Assembly (NCBI GenBank): GCA_002343185.1
Contig: DDRT01000020.1
Coordinates: 340,597 to 404,596, forward strand
DNA from: Deltaproteobacteria bacterium UBA2409
GTDB taxonomy: Bacteria > Bdellovibrionota_C > UBA2361 > DDRT01
Reading direction: 5' to 3'
DNA length: 64,000 bases
The translations under genes and the position numbers were made by a program. The notes beneath the pieces were generated by a model that ran no database searches, was not told the origin of the DNA, and saw only the letters and a list, made by a program, of their open reading frames with translations. Positions 17,465 to 26,589 of the stretch are shown one piece after another (position 1 is the stretch's first letter; the number at the start of each line of letters is the position of its first letter).

Positions 17465-19684
17465 ATGTCATCAGGAAAAGTCAGAGAAACTGACTTAAGT
17501 AATTATTTTCAGGTTGAAAGTCATCTACTAGAGGGGCTTTTTGCTGATGCATACAAAGCGGTCGATAAAACCACTACAAGACCAGTTTGTCTTTGGATGT
17601 TTAGATCCAGACTTAAGGATCAGGTCGGGGCTGATGATGCTTTTTTGGAACGAATTTCGCTTTTAAGTGCAGAACTCCCTGGTTCGATTTTGAGGTTTGG
17701 AGTCGATAGTTCTGGTGTAGCGTTCGCCACGGTTCCACCTTTAGATGGAAGGCCTCTAGTTGGAGGAGGAATTGATCCTGTTGAGGCGGAGAGAAGATTT
17801 CTTGCATGTCTTAGAATTGTCTCAGCACTCCATGAAAGAGGAGTTTCCTTAGGAGATATTACTGAAGGATCCTTCTGGGTTGATAGAACAGGAACAGTAA
17901 GACTTGTAGGGGTCATGGGAGACTTCTCTGAGTACTTTATGGAGGCTGAAGAGCCAAAAATGCCTGAGTATGTCTCGAAAGGATCTCCATTTGAAAAGGA
18001 TTGTTACTCTTTGTCAGTGATTGCAGTCAGACTATTTACGGGAGCGTTTCCAGATGGACGGGTAACAATTACTGCTAAGGGAGCCCCCCCTTGGGTTCAT
18101 TCAGTACTGCAAGCAGGGGTAGATTCGAAATACAAAACAGCATCTGAAATTTTAAATGACATCCAAGAAGCAAGAAAGCGGGTAGTTGATGAGGCATACA
18201 TGCCAGCTGCTCCTAAGGCAGGAGGACTCACAAAAATCGCCCCAAGGGAATCACAGTTAATAGTTGGGCGAAGTGTTAAGCAAAAAGAGGAAGAAGAGGA
18301 GATCGTTGAGGGATCAAGGGCTAGTTCTGCTCTAATTGTAGTTGCAATCGGAGCTCTTGCTGCCCTTGGAATAGGTGGATTTATATATTGGTCTCAGAGC
18401 GAGAAAACACTTGTTGAAGGAGGGGTATCTCCGGTTGTTTCCGTTGGAACCGAAGTTGTTGATGAAAGTGAACTAAGAAAACTTTCAGCTTCAGATGATC
18501 CAGTTGCACATGAAAAACTTATTGAAATGGCGATCTCTTCGGCTGATAGATCGAGACCAGAGTTTTATCTTCTTGAAAGAGCTAGAAGGAGAGGGTCACT
18601 TCGTGCAGCAGAACAGGTTAGAAGGTGGCTAAGGGAGCCAAAACAAGAGCTATACCGTACCGTTATGAGGCTCCTAGACCCTGGAATTCCTAAAAATATT
18701 CAAGGTGATCTTTTAAAAGATGTATATGTAAAAGAGCAAAACTTCGGATTAAATCTCTCCGCAGCTTTATTTCTAGATTCCACTCTTGATGAGGCGCTAT
18801 TGAAAAGTTTTATCGGCGACTCTCTACCAGGTATAGAAAAAAGTAAGCTATCTATATTCGGACTAATACTTGCTCAGCCGATGTTAGCTGCTGAGTTTGG
18901 TGAGGATGTAATTCAAAAGAAGGAATCTATCACCGATTCCGATCTGATAGAGCTTATAAAGATTCTAGCTGTAAGATCGGATAGTTTCATTAGACCTGTT
19001 GCTCATGCGGCTCTTGAGCGTGGGCTAGTTGATAAGAGAAGAGGACTTTTTTTAGAGTTGATTCGTGACAGAAACGATCTACCAGTTCATGTTATTCAAA
19101 CCCTTGCTTTTGCTTCTTTAGAGGATACGGACATATCTGCCTTAGGTGGCTGGAAAGATAGAGATCTTGAAAAGGTTCTACTCTCTGTGTGTGGAGCTTT
19201 TACTGATAAGGATAAGTTGAAGATGGCACTTGATTTTCTTGGCGCTACAACCGTTTCTTCAGAGCCAGCCACTTCAATTTTAAGATGGGTTAAGGATAAA
19301 GCATGGGAGAATCGATCAAATTTTGCTCCTCTACTTGGTGCTCTTTTTGCCCCTGAAAGGTTTAGCAAGACTCAGCTTGATGAGGCATTTAAGGCTATAG
19401 AAAGTTTCGCTAATGATAAAAAACTTATAGCAATACTAGTTCAAAGTGATGCAGCAGCTCTCACTATGATTAGAAAGTATCCGAGTTTGATTGGAGTTCC
19501 AAGGGCACTGGCTCTCCTGCGAAACCCTGATCCTGAAGTTAGAGCTGGTGCAATTGAGGTACTTAAGGGTACAAATGACCTCGGCGCTATGAAATTAATT
19601 ATCAATGCTTTTGAAGCTGAGAAAGATTCAAGTGTAAAAGAGAAGTTTAGATCTACTTTTTGGTTTGTTAAGGATAGACGTTAA
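17465..19684 (+). CDS. Membrane pseudokinase with C-terminal helical repeat domain
   Basis: 739 residues. Residues 1-240 follow a protein-kinase fold but the catalytic motifs are gone: the VAIK lysine position reads VCLWMF, the HRD loop reads GVSLGDITEGSFWV, and DFG reads VMGD. A membrane helix follows at about 283-303 (SALIVVAIGALAALGIGGFI), then about 430 residues of helical pairs resembling HEAT/SEL1-type repeats ending in PEVRAGAIEVLKGTNDLGA. Probably a signalling scaffold coupled to the active kinase, FHA and PP2C proteins upstream. A 49-base gap separates it from the flhA-like gene. Confidence 0.75.
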   Translation: MSSGKVRETDLSNYFQVESHLLEGLFADAYKAVDKTTTRPVCLWMFRSRLKDQVGADDAFLERISLLSAELPGSILRFGVDSSGVAFATVPPLDGRPLVGGGIDPVEAERRFLACLRIVSALHERGVSLGDITEGSFWVDRTGTVRLVGVMGDFSEYFMEAEEPKMPEYVSKGSPFEKDCYSLSVIAVRLFTGAFPDGRVTITAKGAPPWVHSVLQAGVDSKYKTASEILNDIQEARKRVVDEAYMPAAPKAGGLTKIAPRESQLIVGRSVKQKEEEEEIVEGSRASSALIVVAIGALAALGIGGFIYWSQSEKTLVEGGVSPVVSVGTEVVDESELRKLSASDDPVAHEKLIEMAISSADRSRPEFYLLERARRRGSLRAAEQVRRWLREPKQELYRTVMRLLDPGIPKNIQGDLLKDVYVKEQNFGLNLSAALFLDSTLDEALLKSFIGDSLPGIEKSKLSIFGLILAQPMLAAEFGEDVIQKKESITDSDLIELIKILAVRSDSFIRPVAHAALERGLVDKRRGLFLELIRDRNDLPVHVIQTLAFASLEDTDISALGGWKDRDLEKVLLSVCGAFTDKDKLKMALDFLGATTVSSEPATSILRWVKDKAWENRSNFAPLLGALFAPERFSKTQLDEAFKAIESFANDKKLIAILVQSDAAALTMIRKYPSLIGVPRALALLRNPDPEVRAGAIEVLKGTNDLGAMKLIINAFEAEKDSSVKEKFRSTFWFVKDRR

Positions 19685-19686
19685 AT

Positions 19687-20151
19687 ATGTATAAGATTTT
19701 ATTTTTGGCACTTTTAAGTGCATGTACCCCTGCCATGGAGACTCAGTTTTTGAATAAACCAGCTCCTGTGACAGTTATGTCTCAAACAGATGGACGGAAT
19801 GTTGCGTTAAGTCAATTCCAAGGATCGCCATCAGTTATCTGCTTTTGGGCTCTATGGTGTAAGCAATCACCAGAGGTTTTAGAAGAGCTGAATGAATTTG
19901 CTGAAAAAAATCGGGATATCCCGATCTTTGCAATAAACATCGATAAATTTGAGAAAGAGCAGGAAGTTCTTGATAGAATTAAAAGATATCCATATTTAAG
20001 GCATGTTTATTCCGGTAACGATATCGGGGACTCAGCCTATGTTGCCTGGCAGGGAGAGATGATCCCATTTGTTGCAGTGATCGATAGCGAAGGGATTGTT
20101 AGATATTCAAAAGATGAGATCTCAGAGGATTTTTATAAAGCCCTAAAGTGA
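19687..20151 (+). CDS. Thioredoxin-fold (TlpA-like) lipoprotein with one active-site cysteine
   Basis: 154 residues: signal peptide with lipobox LLSAC, then a TlpA/AhpC-like thioredoxin domain (VALSQFQGSPSVICFWALWC, PIFAINID, IPFVAVIDSEGIVRYSK with the cis-proline). The usual WCxxC is WCKQSP, so the second cysteine is missing and ordinary disulfide exchange is unlikely; a peroxiredoxin-like or non-redox role is possible. Two bases after the pseudokinase gene, hence probably the same transcript. Confidence 0.78.
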   Translation: MYKILFLALLSACTPAMETQFLNKPAPVTVMSQTDGRNVALSQFQGSPSVICFWALWCKQSPEVLEELNEFAEKNRDIPIFAINIDKFEKEQEVLDRIKRYPYLRHVYSGNDIGDSAYVAWQGEMIPFVAVIDSEGIVRYSKDEISEDFYKALK

Positions 20152-20157
20152 TTTTAC

Positions 20158-20177
20158 GTCTGGTAACCTGACCAGAC
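20158..20177. repeat. Inverted repeat GTCTGGT-6-ACCAGAC
   Basis: A perfect 7-bp stem with a 6-base loop directly after the thioredoxin-like gene. No T-run follows, so it is not a typical terminator. It resembles the CCTGGTCAGG/CTGACC family of short palindromes dispersed in the window (23.76, 36.49, 40.50, 61.15 kb). Confidence 0.5.
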
Positions 20178-20187
20178 ATGTTCTCCC

Positions 20188-20203
20188 CGGCACACTACTT
20201 GCC
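20188..20203 (+). promoter_or_regulatory. Sigma-54 promoter of flgK
   Basis: CGGCAC, five bases, TTGC gives GG at 20189-20190 and GC at 20201-20202, the RpoN spacing and near-consensus sequence. The predicted start is near 20214, leaving a 36-base leader before the flgK ATG with CGGAG as ribosome-binding site. Confidence 0.7.
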
Positions 20204-20249
20204 CCTTTAATGGTAGAGGTGGTCTAGCTAGGAAAAAATTGCCGGAGAT

Positions 20250-21926
20250 ATGTCTAACTACTCGTCTAAAATAATCAGTTCTGCCATATCAGCACTTGCA
20301 GCCCAGCAGGCTATGCTTGCTGCAACCTCAAATAATATCGCTAATGTAAACACCCCAGGCTATGCGAGAAGAACTGTTGATCTTGTAACTAGAAACAGCC
20401 CAGAAGCAGGAGTAGGAGGGCAGCTTGGAGCAGGGGTAGATATATCATCAGTACAGCGAATTGCTGATAGATTTTTGCAGGGTGTTCTAGAGAGAACAGC
20501 AGGGGAAAGATCATCTGCAAGGGCTCAATCCGAGTTTTTATCGAGGGCTGAACAGCTTTTTAGACTTGATGGAACAAGCCCAACGATAGGATCTACACTT
20601 TCAGCATTTTTTACAGCAGCAAATGATCTAGCATCTGATCCAGCAAGCCTTGAGCTGAGGTCGAATTTTGTTGAGCGTGCGAGAGATCTTGTTACAAGCA
20701 TCTCGTCTACTTATAACAATCTTGCATCTCTACAAAGGGAAGCTGATTTAAGGCTTGAAGCTGAAGTATCTTCAGTTAATAGAATTACAGCAGAGATAGC
20801 TGCACTAAATGGTCAGATCTCAACTGTTGAAGCTGATGGAACCAGTACTGCTACAGATTTTAGAGATCAAAGAGAAAGACTTCTAAATGAACTTTCAGAG
20901 AAGATAAGTTTCTCAACTGTTGAACTAGCTAATGGTTCAATAAATATTCAGTTAGCAAATGGATTTTCACTGGTTAATGGTGGAACATCAAGAGATCTTT
21001 CGATCACACAAACGCCATCGTTTGATTCAACTCCACCGCAATCACTTTCAGGGGAGATTTTAAGGTACATCACTTATAACTATGGAGACGATACTACTAG
21101 ATCAGATGTTGATTTCACTACTATGCTTTCACAGGGTGAAGGTTCGATTGCTGGACTATTAAAGGTTAGAGGGACGGTACAAACAGGTGACACCTCACCA
21201 TTCAATGCCACAGGACCTATAGTACAACTTGCTGGACAAGTTGAAGCTGTAACCAGAACCCTTTTAGATTCAGTCAATAGAACTTACTTAGGATACGACA
21301 CATCCCTACCTGGTAACGGGGATGAAGATCTAGGAACAGCTGGATTTCAGTCAAGAGCGGGGGATCTAAATGGAAATGCTCCAGATATTTACGGATTGTT
21401 TACGTTTAATTACTCCGGCTCTAGAGATTTGAATAGTAACGGTTTGCCGGATGATATTGCTGCCATTGTGGACCCTAATACATTCACAAATTTTTCATCA
21501 AGATTAGCTCTCGCATTTACTGACCCAGCTCGTGTTGCAGCAGCATTAGATATAGATACTAATCCAGGTTCAACTTCATTTGCGCCGGGAGATGCGAGAA
21601 ACATTCAAGCAATCGCAAACTTAAGGAATCAGACATACACTTTTTCAGTCGTTGAAGGATCTGGCGGATCATTTTCAGGACGTTTTGAAGAAGCCTATAA
21701 TAATGTTATCTCAACCGCCGGTAACGCAGCCAGACGAGCAAACACTCAGGCTGAATCAGCAGATCAAAAATTTATCACAGTCAGTGCAAAAAGAGATGAG
21801 ATATCAGGTGTAAACTTGGACGAGGAATTTACAAATCTTGTGAGGTTCCAACGAGCATTTCAGGCTTCAGCAAGAGTGCTAAGGGTTGCAGATGAATTAC
21901 TTGAGCAGGTGGTAAATCTTCTATAA
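20250..21926 (+). CDS. flgK: Flagellar hook-filament junction protein FlgK (HAP1)
   Basis: 558 residues, normal length. N-terminal rod/hook signature SALAAQQAMLAATSNNIANV-NTPGYARR, the flagellar axial-protein D0 helix; C-terminus ends with SGVNLDEEFTNLVRFQRAFQ-ASARVLRVADELLEQVVNLL, the matching D0 partner helix. Middle domains are FlgK-like. Followed after 10 bases by flgL. Exported through the flagellar type III apparatus. Confidence 0.95.
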   Translation: MSNYSSKIISSAISALAAQQAMLAATSNNIANVNTPGYARRTVDLVTRNSPEAGVGGQLGAGVDISSVQRIADRFLQGVLERTAGERSSARAQSEFLSRAEQLFRLDGTSPTIGSTLSAFFTAANDLASDPASLELRSNFVERARDLVTSISSTYNNLASLQREADLRLEAEVSSVNRITAEIAALNGQISTVEADGTSTATDFRDQRERLLNELSEKISFSTVELANGSINIQLANGFSLVNGGTSRDLSITQTPSFDSTPPQSLSGEILRYITYNYGDDTTRSDVDFTTMLSQGEGSIAGLLKVRGTVQTGDTSPFNATGPIVQLAGQVEAVTRTLLDSVNRTYLGYDTSLPGNGDEDLGTAGFQSRAGDLNGNAPDIYGLFTFNYSGSRDLNSNGLPDDIAAIVDPNTFTNFSSRLALAFTDPARVAAALDIDTNPGSTSFAPGDARNIQAIANLRNQTYTFSVVEGSGGSFSGRFEEAYNNVISTAGNAARRANTQAESADQKFITVSAKRDEISGVNLDEEFTNLVRFQRAFQASARVLRVADELLEQVVNLL

Positions 21927-21936
21927 GGGATAGCTT

Positions 21937-22923
21937 ATGACAAGAGTGACAGACCAACAGACTATGAGATCGCTCATGTACTCGATCCAAAGAAACAGAA
22001 ACTCTGTTGATATTTTAAGTGAGCAACTCTCTTCTGGATTACAGGTAAGAAAACCAAGTGATTCAAGCGTTGCATCAGAGATCTCAAGATTTCAACAGAT
22101 GCTTGATAGAATATCAGGTTTTGAAAAAAGAATCGGAAGTGTAAGGAGTTTCCTGCAATATCAAGATGATGCACTCTCTGAGTCTTCTGATATTTTAGTT
22201 CGAGCCAAAGAGATAGCTCAGCAAGCAGCAAACTCAACTAATAATCCAGATGCACGTAGACAGCTTGCTGAAGAGGTTCTACAAATAAGAGATCATCTAG
22301 CAAGCCTTGCGAATGCAACCTATCAGGGAAAATATGTTTGGGGAGGTGCTGATGATGATGATCCGCCATTTGATCCTCAAACTTACACGAACCCTGCTAC
22401 AGGAGCTGCAAGTAGAAGATATCTTTTTGATGGAGAACCTGGCACGAGTGTTTTTAGATCGGTGCAGGTTAGTGACGATCTAACAGTTCAGGTAAATGCT
22501 GATGGTGATGCAACATTTTCTGGAGCAATCCATGCCCTTGAAAGGCTCGGTAGAGCTCTAATGGGATATGCCACAAACCCTGCTACTGGAGCACCGGATG
22601 GAAGCGGAGATGCCTATACATTTCCAGATGATTTTGAGACTCAAACTCAAGCTATTAGGGAATCGATCGATCTAATAGAAGATGCACGAAAGAACGATGT
22701 ATTAGTTCAAAGGGTAGAGATCGGTGGAAAGCTGAGAAGGCTTGAAACAGCGGAATCGCTAATGAGAGTCTCTAAAGTTTCAGGAGAGGAGGCATTAAGT
22801 AAACTTCAGGATACGGATATGACAGCGGCAGCTTCACAGCTATCTCAAATTCAAACAGCACTGCAAGCATCATATGCTGTAACAAACAGAGTTTTGAATC
22901 TAACAATCTTAGACTATTTGTAA
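21937..22923 (+). CDS. flgL: Flagellar hook-filament junction protein FlgL (HAP3)
   Basis: 328 residues, flagellin-superfamily protein. N-terminal helix VTDQQTMRSLMYSIQRNRNS then LSEQLSSGLQVRKPSDSS; C-terminal ALQASYAVTNRVLNLTILDYL-type end typical of FlgL. An ANPATGA-containing insert lies in the variable middle. Cotranscribed with flgK. Confidence 0.93.
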   Translation: MTRVTDQQTMRSLMYSIQRNRNSVDILSEQLSSGLQVRKPSDSSVASEISRFQQMLDRISGFEKRIGSVRSFLQYQDDALSESSDILVRAKEIAQQAANSTNNPDARRQLAEEVLQIRDHLASLANATYQGKYVWGGADDDDPPFDPQTYTNPATGAASRRYLFDGEPGTSVFRSVQVSDDLTVQVNADGDATFSGAIHALERLGRALMGYATNPATGAPDGSGDAYTFPDDFETQTQAIRESIDLIEDARKNDVLVQRVEIGGKLRRLETAESLMRVSKVSGEEALSKLQDTDMTAAASQLSQIQTALQASYAVTNRVLNLTILDYL

Positions 22924-23001
22924 ATTACTGTTGCGACTTAGCTAAAGTTCTATGCATCATACAGTTTGATAATTAATCCATGTTTGCCAGGGAAGGCTTG
23001 A

Positions 23002-23280
23002 ATGTTAATTTTAACAAGGAAGAGAGGAGAAAGTATCTGGATAGGCGGCCGAATTAAGGTCACCATCGTCGACTTAAAACCAAATCAGGTTAGGGTTGGA
23101 ATAGATGCTCCTCAGGATGAACGGGTGTACAGAGAAGAGATTTATTTGCAGATCTTAGAGGAGAACCAGCGAGCTGCTTCTTCATCAACTGCTCCTGCAG
23201 AAATTCCTGTAATGGTTAAACCATTGAAGGGTGGCTCAAGTAAACTCTTGGCAAAGCCAAAGGGGGAGAAAGATGAGTGA
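23002..23280 (+). CDS. csrA: Carbon storage/translation regulator CsrA
   Basis: 92 residues. The first 60 match CsrA: MLILTRKRGESIWIGG, IKVTIVDLKPNQVRVGIDAP and VYREEIYLQI; the conserved Arg of the C-terminal strand (R44 equivalent, ERVYREEI) is present. The tail from about residue 63 is longer than usual and lysine-rich. CsrA represses flagellin translation in many bacteria and is titrated by FliW, whose gene overlaps this one by 8 bases. Confidence 0.95.
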   Translation: MLILTRKRGESIWIGGRIKVTIVDLKPNQVRVGIDAPQDERVYREEIYLQILEENQRAASSSTAPAEIPVMVKPLKGGSSKLLAKPKGEKDE

Positions 23281-23737
23281 CGCTCCAACTCTCCTAATTA
23301 AAAGCAGCAGATTCGGTGAATTTGAAGTTGCCCTAGATTCATTGATTCAATTCCCATCAGGATTGATCGGATTTTCAAAGTCTCAGCAGTTTGTAATGCT
23401 AGAACATAAACAGCCATTTAACTGGTTACAATCAATCGATGAGCCAGAGCTTGCTTTCGTAGTTATAGATGGATTTGAACTATCGCAGCAACTTGGAATG
23501 AAGCCTCCTTTTGGAGACAGAGATTCTGATCTTAAAGAGGAAGACGAATACGCAGTTATGTTAATTGTAACTGTACGTCCTGATGCGAAAGATTCAACTG
23601 TGAATTTAAAAGCACCATTATTTGTAAATTTACGAACTAGACGTGGAGTTCAGATTATATTTGATGATCCAAGATTTTCTACTCGCCATCCGCTTTGGAC
23701 AGAGGAAGAGTTAAAAGAATCAGAGAAGAAGGAATAG
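23273..23737 (+). CDS. fliW: Flagellar assembly factor FliW
   Basis: 154 residues from the ATG at 23273 (AGGGGGAGA just upstream). Signature FPSGLIGFSKSQQFVMLEH near the N-terminus, then LQSIDEPELAFVVID and a VTVRPDAKDSTVNLKAPLFV-type end. FliW binds both flagellin and CsrA and relieves CsrA repression. A longer in-frame start inside csrA is unlikely. The csrA-fliW overlap fits a stoichiometric antagonist pair. Confidence 0.93.
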   Translation: MSDAPTLLIKSSRFGEFEVALDSLIQFPSGLIGFSKSQQFVMLEHKQPFNWLQSIDEPELAFVVIDGFELSQQLGMKPPFGDRDSDLKEEDEYAVMLIVTVRPDAKDSTVNLKAPLFVNLRTRRGVQIIFDDPRFSTRHPLWTEEELKESEKKE

Positions 23738-23752
23738 AACGCTTCCACTGCT

Positions 23753-23775
23753 GGCAGCTGCCTGGTCAGGCCTTC
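23753..23775. repeat. Dispersed palindromic repeat (GGCAGCTGCC + CCTGGTCAGG)
   Basis: Two adjoining short palindromes in the convergent gap between fliW and the histidine kinase. Seventeen bases (23754-23770) recur exactly, inverted, at 61144-61160, and sixteen (23759-23774) recur at 40500. Could act as a bidirectional transcription end, but no T-run follows. Confidence 0.55.
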
Positions 23776-23794
23776 CGCCCAAGTAATAAACGAT

Positions 23795-24847
23795 CTAAAC
23801 CCCTCGCAAACAAACGATAAACCTACTTCCTTCTCCAACCTTACTTTCAACTTTTATTTCACCCCCCATCCTATCAACAAGGGTTTGAACGATCGCAAGG
23901 CCAACTCCTGTACCTTCTAAGTCTCGGTGTATTCTGTGGAAAGGTCTAAAAATAAGTCCAAGCTGATCTTCAGATAATCCACGCCCGTTATCTGAAACAG
24001 TAATAAAAACTCTGTTTCCCTCTTTTGTGACTCTCACTTTTATTGCTAACTCTCGTTTGTGATCTTTATACTTAATTGCATTGCTCACGAGATTTGAGAT
24101 TATTTGGTAGAGTTTTGTTTTGTTCCCAAGCACTTTGTAATCTGGAGCATCTATCTCATTATCTTTAAGATTAAAGTCCCGCTTAATATCGGTAAGTATC
24201 TCTTTTAACTGGATCTCGCTCTCTTCAATAGCTTCTGACGATGCACGTGAGTATTCAAGAATACCAGTGATTAAAGATTCAAGTCTTCCCTGAGCAGTCT
24301 GGATATGGTTGATTATTTCTTTTAGCTCAGGGCTCAGATTGCTCAAATAATCAGCCTCAATCACCCCCAACATCCCTTTAATCGTATAAAGTGGAGACTT
24401 TAGATCGTGAGAGATCATGTAACTAAAATCCTGAAGCTCTCTGTTTCTGGCTTCAACAATCTTTTGATATCTAACCTGGCCAGTAACATCAAATGTTATA
24501 GTAAGACTCCCTTCGTAGTCTCCACTATCATTCATAATGGGAACTATTCTACTTTCAGCCCATATCTCTATACCCGATCTATGTGCAATTCTAAAACGAA
24601 GTTGATAAGACTCACCAAGTGAAACAACTTTGTAAGCTTTGTTGAATGTTTCAAGATCTTCAGGATGAATAGCAAGTAGAAAATCATTCTTTAGTGTCTC
24701 TAATGGATATCCTGTTAAAATTTCAGTATATGGACTTAAGAAAAGCGTTTTGCCGTCTATATCTCTTAGAAGAATCGAAGCAGCCATGTTGTCGCTTAGA
24801 AGCTTAAATCGCTCTTCGGCAAGATTTTTCTTTGATCTTTTAAACAT
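23795..24847 (-). CDS. PAS-domain sensor histidine kinase
   Basis: 350 residues, no membrane segment. PAS domain at about 15-125 (RDIDGKTLFLSPYTEILTGY, FRIAHRSGIEIWAESRIVPI), HisKA box MISHDLKSPLYTIKGMLGVI with the phospho-accepting His at about 147, then the ATPase domain with NLVSNAIKYKDH (N box), VSDNGRGLSEDQLGLIF (G1) and GTGVGLAIVQTLVDRMGG (G2). Layout resembles phytochrome-type/cyanobacterial-like cytosolic kinases. Overlaps the HDOD gene by 8 bases; no response regulator is adjacent. Confidence 0.9.
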   Translation of the reverse strand: MFKRSKKNLAEERFKLLSDNMAASILLRDIDGKTLFLSPYTEILTGYPLETLKNDFLLAIHPEDLETFNKAYKVVSLGESYQLRFRIAHRSGIEIWAESRIVPIMNDSGDYEGSLTITFDVTGQVRYQKIVEARNRELQDFSYMISHDLKSPLYTIKGMLGVIEADYLSNLSPELKEIINHIQTAQGRLESLITGILEYSRASSEAIEESEIQLKEILTDIKRDFNLKDNEIDAPDYKVLGNKTKLYQIISNLVSNAIKYKDHKRELAIKVRVTKEGNRVFITVSDNGRGLSEDQLGLIFRPFHRIHRDLEGTGVGLAIVQTLVDRMGGEIKVESKVGEGSRFIVCLRGV

Positions 24848-25748
24848 TGTATCGATCTAATTCCAAAGCATAAGTTTTTTCAGCTCGCTCGAGAAATTCT
24901 TTTAGATTTGGTTCGAAGATCTGATTATGGCTTAAAGCCTCTAACACAGAGTCTTTAGCGATCTCCTGATACTTACCATATCCTCTAGGATGTCCGATTC
25001 CAAGGGCATGGGCTATCGTATCAGCAGCCCGAACTATCCCTGCAACGCTCCCCTTTATCTCTTCCCAAGGGCTATGATGATACCTAATTGCAAAAAGAAT
25101 CTCTTTTGAAAAATTCCATTTTTCTCCAACTAGTTGACCTGCCTGCGTGTGGTTGAATGGATAAAGTTCTTCTTCTGCTTCTATGAAAGTTCCTTTTAAT
25201 CCTGACTCTGTAAGAACCTTGCTATATCCGTCCTGTAGACGTTGAAGCAGTAAAAGTTTCCCTATGTCATGCATAAGTCCTGCTAAGAAAGCTAAATCGG
25301 CCTTAGATGGCATAGATCTTTCAGCAAGCATTTTTGAGAAAATTGCGCAGGCAAGATCATTCATCCAAAGCTGGGTTCTGCTTGGATGCCTTGAGGGGAA
25401 AATCTCTGCTAGACTGTTTGCACTTAATAGAGATCTAACTTCATTGATTCCGATAACGAGTACAGCTTCTTCAATTGTTTTGCTCGGTTTTCCTCTGTCA
25501 AAAAAAACTGAGTTAGCAACCCGTAAAACTCTGGCTGACATTGACTCGTCCGATTCTATGACTTCAACGAAATCTCTTGCTTCAGCATTTGGGTTAGTAG
25601 AGAGTTCGAAGGCTCTTTGAGCTGCAGCTGGCATTGAAGGAATCGCCCGGATTCCTACAGTTGCCAAAATAGCCTGTGATTCTGCTGCAGAAAGTGGAGC
25701 AGGTTTTTCTTCTTGAACTCGGTTTTTAAAAAGCTTTCCAAAGACCAT
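24840..25748 (-). CDS. HDOD-domain signalling protein
   Basis: 302 residues. HDOD domain from about residue 30: IPSMPAAAQRAFELSTNPNA, ESDESMSARVLRVANSVFF and LAFLAGLMHDIGKLLLLQRL, then HHSPWEEIKG. HDOD proteins are non-enzymatic or degenerate HD-fold adaptors common in bacteria with complex signalling and motility. Probably functions with the coupled PAS kinase downstream. Confidence 0.88.
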   Translation of the reverse strand: MVFGKLFKNRVQEEKPAPLSAAESQAILATVGIRAIPSMPAAAQRAFELSTNPNAEARDFVEVIESDESMSARVLRVANSVFFDRGKPSKTIEEAVLVIGINEVRSLLSANSLAEIFPSRHPSRTQLWMNDLACAIFSKMLAERSMPSKADLAFLAGLMHDIGKLLLLQRLQDGYSKVLTESGLKGTFIEAEEELYPFNHTQAGQLVGEKWNFSKEILFAIRYHHSPWEEIKGSVAGIVRAADTIAHALGIGHPRGYGKYQEIAKDSVLEALSHNQIFEPNLKEFLERAEKTYALELDRYNV

Positions 25749-25783
25749 TGACTACGAGAATACGAGACAAATGGGCCAGAGTG

Positions 25784-26524
25784 CTAGCCCTTCCATTTTT
25801 TAGTGATTTCCGTAGCTAGCTCTCTTATCAATGGAGAGTTTATGGGTTTCAATATGGCCTCAAGCTCAGATGGTCTGCCACTTCTTAGATCCTGAAGCAA
25901 AGAATTTATATTGGAGCCATGGTTAGTAATGCCACTCAGAAAAGACTCTTCATTAGGCTCTAGGCCGCTTAGGGCGCAGATTTCCCTATAGACTAGGAGA
26001 GCCTTTTTTTGAGCCTCATTATTTCGCAGGACAATGTCGTTTGACTCATCAAATAGGCTTGCGACCAGTGCAATTGGAAGGAATGTTGAGAGTTTCTTCC
26101 ATTCAGCTTTTTTTTGATCATCCTCAAGATCAATTTTGAGTGACCTAAATAGATTTAAAATGCTCGTATCTCTTAGAACAGCGACTACTTTGGGAGATCC
26201 TTTGGTTACAAATTCGTTTTTTGAAACTTGATTTGAACCGAAATAGACTAGGAATCTTAAATCACATTCAAAAGGCAAGAGACCGTTTTGGGAATAGATT
26301 GTATTAGGGGAGTAGAATTTTATGTCATGAAGTTTTTGGGTATTTAAAACTAAAAAGCTACTAGGAGGAGAACCTTCGATGGTTTCTCCAAGCACAGTTT
26401 TCTCAGGGGTAGTTACCTTAAACTGAAATGCTTTGCGCCTAGAATATACGGGAAAGCCAGTTAGACCATGAAAGGCACAGCCTAATGCTCCAGCACCGAA
26501 TATAGCGATATCCACAAAAATCAT
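25784..26524 (-). CDS. Ketopantoate reductase-like (PanE/ApbA) protein
   Basis: 246 residues. Starts with a Rossmann dinucleotide motif, IAIFGAGALGCAF, has a YSQNGLLPFE segment in the position of the family's QNG motif and ends with a NSLLQDLRSGRPSELEAIL segment close to the PanE C-terminal signature (SSMLQDL..GR.TEID). Shorter and more divergent than typical PanE (about 300 residues), so the substrate is not certain. Divergent from the transporter genes at 26.6 kb. Confidence 0.65.
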   Translation of the reverse strand: MIFVDIAIFGAGALGCAFHGLTGFPVYSRRKAFQFKVTTPEKTVLGETIEGSPPSSFLVLNTQKLHDIKFYSPNTIYSQNGLLPFECDLRFLVYFGSNQVSKNEFVTKGSPKVVAVLRDTSILNLFRSLKIDLEDDQKKAEWKKLSTFLPIALVASLFDESNDIVLRNNEAQKKALLVYREICALSGLEPNEESFLSGITNHGSNINSLLQDLRSGRPSELEAILKPINSPLIRELATEITKKWKG

Positions 26525-26589
26525 TCTACTCGGGGCTTGTAAAGTTGAGCAAATTGTTCAATTATCGGGCTATAAAGGAAATGTTTGGT

